A DNA stretch of 10,178 nt from a bacterium (GTDB taxonomy: Bacteria; Cyanobacteriota; Sericytochromatia; S15B-MN24; VGJW01): assembly GCA_021790035.1 (NCBI GenBank), contig JAJYIO010000050.1, forward strand, positions 1 through 10,178, written 5' to 3'. Below, in pieces: positions 1 through 5,191 of the stretch. Under the pieces are notes generated by a model that had not been told where the DNA came from, ran no database searches, and worked only from the letters and a program-made list of their open reading frames with translations. Position 1 is the stretch's first letter. Every line of letters starts with the position of its first letter. Both the position numbers and the translations under genes were made by a program.

Positions 1-6
1 CGGAGG

Positions 7-43
7 ATCGGGCTCACGCCCGGCCGGACGCATCCCGATTTTC
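7..43 (+). terminator. possible hairpin followed by a short T run, left edge of window
   Basis: ATCGGG at 7-12 can pair with CCCGAT at 34-39, which is followed by TTTTC; an inner alternative hairpin is CGGGC-TCAC-GCCCG at 9-22. This could end transcription of a gene lying left of the window, or be a leader structure of the isochorismatase-family gene, whose ribosome site begins at 45. The T run is short, so the call is weak. Confidence 0.25.
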
Positions 44-58
44 AAGAGGATATTTGCA

Positions 59-622
59 ATGGCATTGACCATTCTCGACCCGAACACGGCCCTGGTCGTC
101 GTTGACCTGCAGAAGGGCATCATCGCTCTGCCCACGATCCATCCCATGGGCGACGTCATCGAACGGGCTCGCGCTCTGGCTGACGCCTTCCGCGAGCGCG
201 GCCTGCCAGTAGCGCTCGTGAACGTCGCCGGCGGCGCGCCGGGTCGGACGGAACAGCCGCGTCCGGCCACCCCCCGTCCAGAAGGATGGATGGATCTCGT
301 CCCGGAGCTGAACCGGCAACCAGATGACATCGTGGTCACGAAGCACAGCTGGGGGGCCTTCGCGACCACGGACCTCGAGACGCAGTTGCGGGCGCGGGGA
401 GTCACCCAGGTGGTGATCGTGGGCGTCGCCACGGGAACCGGGGTCGAAGCGACCGCCCGCCAGGCCTACGAGCAAGGATTCAATGTCACGCTGGCCATCG
501 ATGCGATGACCGATATGCGTCTTGAAGCTCACGATTACAGCATCAGGAACGTCTTCCCCAGGCTTGGCGAGACCGGTACGAGCCAGGACATCATCGACCT
601 GCTTCCAGCGAGGAAGATCTGA
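59..622 (+). CDS. isochorismatase-family cysteine-hydrolase-fold protein (Cys replaced by Gly)
   Basis: A 187-residue single-domain protein of the isochorismatase-like alpha/beta hydrolase family, the usual length for it. Seen directly: strand-1 motif ALVVVDLQKG with the catalytic-type Asp16, Lys95 in VVTKHSWGAF, and the signature GVATGTGVEATAR at 122-134. In amidase members (nicotinamidase, N-carbamoylsarcosine hydrolase) the signature carries the nucleophilic Cys at the position that is Gly128 here. True isochorismatases (EntB/PhzD type), which hydrolyse a vinyl ether without a Cys nucleophile, also lack it, as do many uncharacterised GVAT-x-x-GVE-type proteins. An amidase role is therefore unlikely and the substrate is unknown. 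The start at 59 is supported by AGAGGA at 45-50. It stands alone: no siderophore or menaquinone genes are nearby. Probably cytoplasmic, as no signal sequence is seen. Confidence 0.9.
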   Translation: MALTILDPNTALVVVDLQKGIIALPTIHPMGDVIERARALADAFRERGLPVALVNVAGGAPGRTEQPRPATPRPEGWMDLVPELNRQPDDIVVTKHSWGAFATTDLETQLRARGVTQVVIVGVATGTGVEATARQAYEQGFNVTLAIDAMTDMRLEAHDYSIRNVFPRLGETGTSQDIIDLLPARKI

Positions 623-641
623 CGTGCCTTGGATCGATCTA

Positions 642-740
642 GGGGGAAACTCCCCTTCGGGGCAGGGACTTGCAGGGGGCCTTGCCCCCCGCAAACTACC
701 CCCCGCTGCGGGCAAGCTGCTGCGTAGCCCAGCACAGCAG
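642..740. repeat. cluster of GC-rich stem-loops in the gap after the isochorismatase-family gene
   Basis: The 162-bp stretch between 622 and the open membrane-protein frame is dense in self-complementary sequence. It has CCCC-TTC-GGGG at 652-662 (a UUCG-type tip), TTGC-A-GGGGGC-CTT-GCCCCC-C-GCAA at 670-694 and CTGCTG/CAGCAG at 717-740, plus G and C runs between them. It is either a transcription-termination zone or one copy of a GC-rich intergenic repeat. The window has no second copy to decide. Confidence 0.4.
670..694 (+). terminator. strong GC hairpin 48 nt after the isochorismatase-family stop codon
   Basis: TTGC (670-673) pairs with GCAA (691-694) and GGGGGC (675-680) with GCCCCC (684-689) around a CTT loop, with a single A/C mismatch between the two helices. 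There is no T run after it, so it is not a classical intrinsic terminator. In GC-rich genomes such hairpins can still end transcription. It lies downstream of the isochorismatase-family gene and upstream of the next plus-strand gene. Confidence 0.35.
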
Positions 741-814
741 GTGGCGTTTCATTCGAGAGTGTCGGCGCAGCCGGTGGGGGGCTCATTTCGTACTTCTTCG
801 GCGGTATCTTCCTG

Positions 815-1096
815 GTGAACTCGATACCGCACACTGTCAGCGGCGTGATGGGCAGGCCTTTCCAGAGCCCGTTCGCCAAGCCGCCGGGACAGGGGCTGTC
901 CTCGTCGACGGTCAACGTGCTCTGGGGATTCTTCAACCTGCTGATCGGCTATCTGCTCGTCTGTCGGGTTGGCGATTTCAACCGGCGGGATCCGGGCGAT
1001 GTCCTTGCACTCGGGCTGGGCGGCCTGTTGATCGGCCTCTTCTCGGCGCGGCATTTCGGCCGCTTCCACGGTGGCAACACGCCCGAGCGTCCATGA
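815..1096 (+). CDS. small conserved-looking membrane protein, N-terminus uncertain
   Basis: An unrecognised small integral membrane protein. The frame reads IPHTVSGVMGRPFQSPFAKP, then GLSSSTVNVLWGFFN and a hydrophobic stretch LLIGYLLV, then a second one around ALGLGGLLIGLF. From memory, IPH-x-V-x-G-x-x-GRPFQSPFA-x-PPG and N-x-LWG-x-x-N patterns recur in uncharacterised bacterial membrane proteins of about 100-120 residues, but I have no name for the family. GTG at 815 is the first conventional start in the frame, yet the frame stays open back to the TAG at 725-727. The residues just before the GTG (ISYFFGGIFLV, codons 785-814) look like the missing first half of a membrane helix. Real translation may begin at ATT 785 behind GGTGGGGGG, or a base may be missing in the G run at 776-781. 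There is no clear functional link to its neighbours. Confidence 0.7.
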   Translation: MNSIPHTVSGVMGRPFQSPFAKPPGQGLSSSTVNVLWGFFNLLIGYLLVCRVGDFNRRDPGDVLALGLGGLLIGLFSARHFGRFHGGNTPERP

Positions 1097-1180
1097 GGTC
1101 GCGGATACCGCCGCCGGGAGGCCAGGCCGAACTGGTAGGCTTACTTCAACCGCCGCACCTTTGGCCTGGACGAGTGGATC

Positions 1181-1191
1181 GAGGAAAGGAG
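1181..1191 (+). promoter_or_regulatory. ribosome binding site of the exonuclease gene
   Basis: GAGGAAAGGAG is a strong Shine-Dalgarno match lying 12 nt before ATG 1204. An out-of-frame ATG at 1194 sits only 2 nt after it and encodes nothing recognisable, so 1204 is preferred. This also excludes the long open stretch upstream of 1204 from the protein. Confidence 0.6.
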
Positions 1192-1203
1192 CCATGCCTG
1201 CAG

Positions 1204-1983
1204 ATGGTCTATCTGGTCTTCGACTTTGAAACAACCGGCCTGAAACCAGGTCACCACGAACCGATCCAGGTCGCGGCCCTGCGGCTGGACGCGGATCTCA
1301 AGGAGGTCGGCGCCTTCGACGCCCTCATGCGCCCCTTGAAACCAGAACTCGCCTCGCCCGAGGCCCTGGCGGTCAACGGTCGCAACCTGGCCGAGCTAGC
1401 TGCCGAGCCGCATCCGGGAGAGGTGCTCGGCCGGTTTGCAGATTTTGCCCGTGCTGCCAGCGAGCCGGCTGTCATGGTGGGCCACAACGTGGGATTCGAC
1501 CTCGAGTTCCTGCGTCACGCCGAGGCCGCGTATGACCTGTCCATCCCGCGTCGCGAGGCGGCCGTGGATACCTGCGAACTGGCGCGCATCCACCTCGAGA
1601 GCCGCGGGTCGATCGCCAATTCCAGGCTCGGGACCGTGGCGGGCCACTATGGCATCGAGTTCCGGGCTCACGATGCCCTCGGGGACGTGCGCGCCACCGG
1701 GCAGATTCTTGCCCGGTTGATGGCCGAGGCGCCGGATCTGGTACAGCGCGCGATCGCCGGTACGCTGTTCAGCGCCCTGTTGGCCGACGCTGCGGATGCC
1801 GAGCCGGGAAGCCCCTTCGTGGCTTCGGTCTCGGCCCAGTTCGAGCAGAAGGGCTGGCTCTCTCCCAAGCAGATCGCAGCGCTCGTTCGCATCGCGGACC
1901 GGGCCAAGGCGCCCCGGCCGAGCCCAGGCTCGGATGACCGCCGGCACCCCTTGCCCGGAAGAGTCGGCCGAAAAGCTCCTTGA
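1204..1983 (+). CDS. DEDDh-family 3'-5' exonuclease (DnaQ/epsilon-like)
   Basis: A 259-residue protein with an RNase T/DnaQ-type exonuclease fold that removes 3' nucleotides using two metal ions. Exo I is FDFETTG (Asp7, Glu9), Exo II is VGHNVGFDLEFL (Asp99), and Exo III is HDALGDV (His156, Asp161), giving a complete DEDDh set. The exonuclease domain covers about residues 1-175. A helical C-terminal part follows, with FEQKGWLSPKQIAAL near 215-230 and a basic, Pro-rich end. It lacks polymerase, helicase or UvrC-like (GIY-YIG) domains, so it could be a stand-alone proofreading-type or repair exonuclease; calling it the replicative epsilon subunit (dnaQ) is not justified. The start at 1204 fits family N-termini and the ribosome site at 1181-1191. 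It converges on clpS, with 112 bp between the two stops. Confidence 0.88.
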   Translation: MVYLVFDFETTGLKPGHHEPIQVAALRLDADLKEVGAFDALMRPLKPELASPEALAVNGRNLAELAAEPHPGEVLGRFADFARAASEPAVMVGHNVGFDLEFLRHAEAAYDLSIPRREAAVDTCELARIHLESRGSIANSRLGTVAGHYGIEFRAHDALGDVRATGQILARLMAEAPDLVQRAIAGTLFSALLADAADAEPGSPFVASVSAQFEQKGWLSPKQIAALVRIADRAKAPRPSPGSDDRRHPLPGRVGRKAP

Positions 1984-2095
1984 GCGGGCTCCAGGCCCTC
2001 ACGATCCTCTGGTTCGAGCCCGACGGCACGGGTCAAAGATGCGTTCGAGGACCATGATTCAGGGCCCGGGGGGCCGCCGGCAGTCAGGCCCGCGC

Positions 2096-2452
2096 TCAGG
2101 AGCGCTCGAGCGTCGCGGTCAAGCCGAACCTCTCGAGACCCTCCCGGTAGAGCTCGGCCTGCTCGCGAGGAGCCGTGGCCACGTAGGCCGACCCCTGGTT
2201 GTGAGCGGTCATCATGAGCTGGACGGCCGCATTGAGGTCGACACCATCGATGACCTTGATCAGGGCGGTGATCACGTGGTCCATCGTGTTGTGGTCGTCA
2301 TTCCACAACACCACGAGCCAGGGCTCCGCCCCGACGAGGTCCTGGGGCCTTCCCAGGCTGGCCGGAATGCGATCCGGGACGATCGGACGATCGAGCTCTG
2401 GCGGAGCCTCGATGCCCGTCCGTGATGCTGGCTGGTCGATGGAGCAAATCAT
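2096..2452 (-). CDS. clpS: ATP-dependent Clp protease adaptor ClpS
   Basis: A 118-residue protein: a poorly conserved tail of about 44 residues, then the ClpS core WLVVLWNDDHNTMDHVI. ClpS binds substrates bearing N-terminal Leu, Phe, Tyr or Trp and hands them to ClpA- or ClpC-type unfoldases for ClpP degradation (N-degron pathway). The pocket residues are present: Asn51, Asp52 and Asp53 in the NDDHNT motif, and His84 in the AHNQG segment (equivalent to E. coli His66). The frame stays open far upstream, but ATG 2452 is chosen because GGGGGA lies 8 nt before it and the length then matches the family. No clpA, clpC, clpP or aat is in the window. A TGG-TAGAAC extended -10-like motif at 2479-2484 (minus strand) could drive it from the divergent gap shared with the dehydrogenase. 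Confidence 0.93.
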   Translation of the reverse strand: MICSIDQPASRTGIEAPPELDRPIVPDRIPASLGRPQDLVGAEPWLVVLWNDDHNTMDHVITALIKVIDGVDLNAAVQLMMTAHNQGSAYVATAPREQAELYREGLERFGLTATLERS

Positions 2453-2539
2453 TGGCGTTCCCCCGTGAATCCTGAGCTGTTCTACCATGAGCAGCGGTCG
2501 AGGGTTCGCTCGAGCGACTTGAGAACTGGGAGGATCGAG

Positions 2540-3322
2540 ATGGAAAGTCAGGTCATCGTGATCACGGGGGCCAGCGGCGGCATCGGCGCGGCCTTGGCCC
2601 AGGAACTGGGGCGCAAGGGCCACAAGCTGGTGCTGGCCGCCCGGCGCGAGGATCGGCTCGAGGCCGTCGCTGGTGAGTTTGGAGCCAGGGCCCTTGCCGT
2701 GCCGACCGACATGACGCGGCGCGAGGACGCCATTCGCCTGCGAGACGCGGCGCTGGCGACTTTCGGCCAGGTGGACGGGTGGATCAACAACGCCGGCCGC
2801 GGCATCACGCGCAAGGTCCTGGATCTCACCGACGAGGACGTGGACGCGATGATCTCCATCAACCTCAAGTCGGCCCTGTATGGAATCCAGGCGATCGTTC
2901 CCCATTTCCAGAGTCGGGGCCGGGGGGTGCTCGTCAATGTATCTTCCTTCCTCGGACGCGTGCCGCTTGCCTCGGTTCGTTCGGCCTACAGCGCCGCCAA
3001 GGCTGCGCTCAACTCCCTGACGGCGAACCTGCGGATGGACCTGCGCGTCGAGTACCCCGACATCCACGTCTGCCTGGTCATGCCGGGCATGGTCGCCACG
3101 GATTTTGCCCGCAATTCGGGCGATGCGGCGATTCCTGCGGCCGCCGCTGCCCACGGAAGCCAGACGGCTGACGAGGTGGCCGCGCAGATCGCCGATCTCT
3201 TCGACCAGTCGATCACCGAGATCTACACTCGTCAGGATCAAAAGGAGCGAGTGCGCACCTATATCGAGGACGTGGCGGCCTTCGAGCGGAACCTTGCTGC
3301 CTGGCAACCAGCGGCCCGATAG
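2540..3322 (+). CDS. short-chain dehydrogenase/reductase (classical SDR, probably NADP-dependent)
   Basis: A 260-residue classical SDR. Seen: the cofactor loop TGASGGIG at 9-16, basic Arg35-Arg36 after strand 2 (favouring NADP(H)), Asp57 before the adenine contact, the NNAG motif at 83-86, Asn108 in ISINLKS, Ser135/Ser136 in NVSSFLG, and the catalytic Tyr150 and Lys154 in YSAAK. A PGMVATDF segment near 190-197 follows as expected. The substrate cannot be read from sequence; closest in style to the DltE/YdfG-like general oxidoreductases. ATG 2540 is selected over an upstream in-frame ATG at 2465 because GGGAGGA at 2528-2533 sits in front of it and the TGAS motif then falls at the normal distance. 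It diverges from clpS with 87 bp between the starts and converges on the small membrane gene at 3344. Confidence 0.93.
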   Translation: MESQVIVITGASGGIGAALAQELGRKGHKLVLAARREDRLEAVAGEFGARALAVPTDMTRREDAIRLRDAALATFGQVDGWINNAGRGITRKVLDLTDEDVDAMISINLKSALYGIQAIVPHFQSRGRGVLVNVSSFLGRVPLASVRSAYSAAKAALNSLTANLRMDLRVEYPDIHVCLVMPGMVATDFARNSGDAAIPAAAAAHGSQTADEVAAQIADLFDQSITEIYTRQDQKERVRTYIEDVAAFERNLAAWQPAAR

Positions 3323-3343
3323 CCCTGGCGGCTCGGGAACAAG

Positions 3344-3523
3344 TCAGGAACGCTTCAGGAACCGGAAGTAGAACGCCGCGAACAGCAGTACGGTCCCGAC
3401 GTTCGCCGCCAACCGCTCCCAGAAGTGATGCCTGAAGAACAGGACATCCATTCCGACCACGACTCCCACCATCGCGATCAGATAAAGGATCGGGACCACG
3501 TGTCTGCCCATCCTGTCTCCCAT
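3344..3523 (-). CDS. tiny two-helix membrane protein, function unknown
   Basis: A 59-residue protein (55 if ATG 3511 is used). One helix runs VVPILYLIAMVGVVVGMDVLFF, a short basic/aromatic loop FRHHFWERL follows, and a second helix is ANVGTVLLFAAFYFRFL, ending in KRS. The strongly hydrophobic pattern and charged loop support a real gene, but I do not recognise the family. Start choice: ATG 3523 lies exactly 7 nt after a TGG-TAGAAC -10-like motif (leaderless), while ATG 3511 has GGGAG a few nt upstream. Either is plausible. The stop lies 21 bp from the stop of the convergent dehydrogenase. It follows the rhodanese at a distance of 145 bp. Confidence 0.65.
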   Translation of the reverse strand: MGDRMGRHVVPILYLIAMVGVVVGMDVLFFRHHFWERLAANVGTVLLFAAFYFRFLKRS

Positions 3524-3530
3524 CTCTCGT

Positions 3531-3536
3531 GTTCTA
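3531..3536 (-). promoter_or_regulatory. -10-like motif of the tiny membrane gene
   Basis: Read on the minus strand this is TAGAAC preceded by TGG (extended -10 form), 7 nt before ATG 3523. The same ten bases, TGGTAGAACA, occur upstream of clpS. No convincing -35 was found. Confidence 0.35.
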
Positions 3537-3593
3537 CCACGTTGACCAGGACACTCCCTGTTCCTACCTTCTGGTGCTCGGTTGAGCCCGTAT

Positions 3594-3650
3594 CTGGCGG
3601 CGGCGCGCCAGACAGTGCCAGGCCAGGCGCACCCCGACCGACTGGTGGGG
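3594..3650. other. two hairpins in the gap between the rhodanese and the tiny membrane gene
   Basis: CTGGCG (3594-3599) pairs with CGCCAG (3606-3611), and CCCC-G-ACC (3632-3639) pairs with GGT-GGGG (3644-3650) around GACT. They start about 20 nt after the end of the rhodanese frame on the minus strand and may slow or end transcription. Neither has a T run. Confidence 0.3.
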
Positions 3651-3668
3651 CCAGACACGCTATCACTC

Positions 3669-4250
3669 TCAACTTCCCGCCAATCCCGCCACGGGATAGC
3701 CGGCCCCTTGCCAGGCTCCCAGGCCGCCCTTGAGCACCAGAACGTGGCGATATCCCTTGGTCTTGAGAATGAACGCCTCACGGGCGCTCAGATAGTCGTC
3801 CGGTCAGGTGCAGTACAGGGCGATGAGGCGATCCTTCGGCAGGAGGCGATACTGGCGGCCAAACTGGAGCAGCGGGAAGTCGATGGCGCCTGGGATGTGA
3901 GAGGCTTCGTAGGAGTAGGCATCCCGAGCATCGACCACGACCACACCTTGGTGGCGCAGCATCAACGCGTGTAGCTGGTGTGCCGAGACCCGCGGCATGC
4001 GGGCTTCCTGAACGGGATCGTCGGGCAACCGGACCGAGCTCGGGCCTGCAAAGGGGGAGGCCGGCGCCATGAAGGGATCGTTTGCCGCGGTCGTGGAGCG
4101 CGCCAGCAACAGCGCCGGCGGTCCTGCCGCCATTCTCCCGGCGGATCCCAGGTTAACGGGAATACCGGGACGATCGGGGGCCGGGACCTGGGCCCCGGGG
4201 AAAAGCTGGAGGTGAAGGGCCGCGGCCATGGCCACGGAGGCAAGAAGCAT
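3669..4250 (-). CDS. probable exported selenocysteine-containing rhodanese-domain protein (in-frame TGA at 3804-3806)
   Basis: A rhodanese (sulfurtransferase) domain carrying sulfane sulfur on an active-site Cys. Conventional reading stops at TGA 3804-3806, but the same frame continues 44 codons to TGA 3669-3671 and supplies exactly the missing half of the domain. Read through, the protein is 193 residues: hydrophobic N-terminus 1-18 (signal peptide or anchor), linker rich in Ala and Pro to about 85, then rhodanese 86-190. Motifs: VVVVDARDAY (Asp107), ASHIPGAI (His118), the active-site loop LYCT-U-PDD with Cys147 and U149, then SAREAF, KGYRHVLVLKGGLGAW and AGYPVAG. From memory, related rhodaneses often read YC-S/T-CP here, so U replaces a Cys. 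A SECIS-like hairpin follows at 3770-3790. Start 4250 has GGAGG 6 nt upstream. A TGC-to-TGA nonsense mutation or assembly error is the main alternative; selA/B/C/D are not in the window. Confidence 0.72.
3770..3790 (-). promoter_or_regulatory. bacterial SECIS-like stem-loop after the in-frame UGA
   Basis: On the minus strand UGAGCGCC and GGCGUUCA pair over 8 bp (one G-U) around the 5-nt loop CGUGA. The loop starts 22 nt after the UGA codon at 3804-3806, with G then U as its second and third bases. Known bacterial SECIS elements are hairpins inside the coding region, with a small apical loop about 16-37 nt from the UGA and a G among the first two loop bases for SelB binding. This one meets those rules. 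It is coding at the same time (LSAREAFI). Confidence 0.6.
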
Positions 4251-4387
4251 CGCGATCCTCCGCTGAAAGCGGGCGCCCGGGGCCGGTCAGGGCCGCTCCG
4301 AGCCACCAGGGCACCGGAGCGACCCTACGAGCCAAGAATAGGTCATTGCCAGCGCCAAGGGGTTGGTCGACTCCGACGAGGTTGACT

Positions 4388-4428
4388 AGACCGACCTTCG
4401 GTTGACTTGAACTCGAGCACGCCTGCAA
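4388..4428 (-). repeat. 41-bp dispersed repeat, copy 1
   Basis: Read on the minus strand this matches 10114-10154 (plus strand) at 36 of 41 positions without gaps; all five differences are transitions. It contains a small hairpin CCGA-AGG-TCGG, with an outer A-T pair here that is G-U in the other copy. It lies in the 255-bp gap between cmk and the rhodanese. The rest of that gap shows no gene. Confidence 0.6.
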
Positions 4429-4505
4429 GAACCCGAAGCGCACTTCCCCACGTGAGGCGCGAGGGGAGCGGCCGTAAGCCCGGGTCAGGTCAATCCGAGA
4501 CAGGT

Positions 4506-5186
4506 CTAGCTACCGGTATGCCTCGGCAGGCCGGCAGCCTGCAAAAGGTCGAGAATGCGATCGACGACCTCGTCGGCCGTCAGGTTGTCGGTCACCACCC
4601 TCACGGCATCGCTGGCCGCCGCCAGGGGAGCGACATCTCGCGTCGAGTCCAGGTGGTCGCGCTGGCGAATCTCGGCCTCGAGGACCTGGACATCGACCGC
4701 ATGCCCCGCGTCGGCTAGATCCTTCGCCCGCCTGGTCGCCCGTTCACGCGCCGAGGCCTCCAGATAGACCTTGAGATCGGCCTGGGGGAACACGACCGTG
4801 CCCATGTCGCGGCCCTCGGCCACGACACAACTGCCCTCTCCGAGCTTGCGCTGCAGGCGGACCATCCCGGCACGCACCTCGGGCACCCGGGCGACATAGG
4901 AGACGCTGCGGCTGACCTCCGGACTCCGGATCCGCTGCGTGACATCTTCGCCGTCGACCGTCACTCGCATGGCATCGGGATCGGGAACCAGGCCGATCTC
5001 GGTACTGGCAGCCAGCTCGCCGATCGCCTCGGGATCGTCCATCGAGAGCCCGTGATCCATGGCCTTTACGGTCAGCGCTCGGTACATGGCCCCGGTGTCG
5101 AGATACAAGCAAGACAACCGGCGCGCCAGCGCTCTGGCTACCGTACTCTTGCCCGCTCCGGCCGGGCCATCCAGGGTGATCACCAT
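4506..5186 (-). CDS. cmk: cytidylate kinase
   Basis: Phosphorylates CMP and dCMP with ATP in the cytoplasm. The 226-residue protein has the P-loop GPAGAGKST (7-15), the LDTGAMYR motif (29-36) of the CMP site, the NMP-insert segment RSPEVSRSVSYVA (87-99), GRDMGTVVFP (125-134) and the lid-type segment with Arg176-Asp177 and Arg183, so the family set is complete at normal length. Possible starts are GTG 5195, ATG 5192 and ATG 5186; 5186 is preferred because AGGTG lies 6 nt in front of it and the protein then begins MVITLDGPAG as in homologues. All of these sit on or next to the panC stop (5192-5194), so the two genes are almost certainly cotranscribed and translationally coupled. In Cyanobacteria these two enzymes form one PanC/Cmk polypeptide. 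Confidence 0.95.
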   Translation of the reverse strand: MVITLDGPAGAGKSTVARALARRLSCLYLDTGAMYRALTVKAMDHGLSMDDPEAIGELAASTEIGLVPDPDAMRVTVDGEDVTQRIRSPEVSRSVSYVARVPEVRAGMVRLQRKLGEGSCVVAEGRDMGTVVFPQADLKVYLEASARERATRRAKDLADAGHAVDVQVLEAEIRQRDHLDSTRDVAPLAAASDAVRVVTDNLTADEVVDRILDLLQAAGLPRHTGS

Positions 5187-5191
5187 GGCCA

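Noticed and set aside
670..1203. In-frame upstream extension of the exonuclease gene
   Set aside because: It overlaps the membrane-protein gene in another frame, has low-complexity Arg-rich translation, and the exonuclease N-terminus with its ribosome site lies at 1204.
3542..3570. Plus-strand promoter TTGACC-17-TACCTT
   Set aside because: The -10 half matches only 3 of 6, and no plus-strand gene follows; the region lies between minus-strand genes.
3804..4250. Rhodanese as a plain truncated 148-residue protein
   Set aside because: The fold would end right after the active-site Cys, while the missing half is encoded intact in the same frame immediately after the TGA. A fresh nonsense mutation cannot be fully excluded.
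4388..4428. tRNA-like GTTCAAGTC in the 41-bp repeat
   Set aside because: The flanks of the TTCAAGT stretch do not form a T-stem, and no acceptor or anticodon arm is present.
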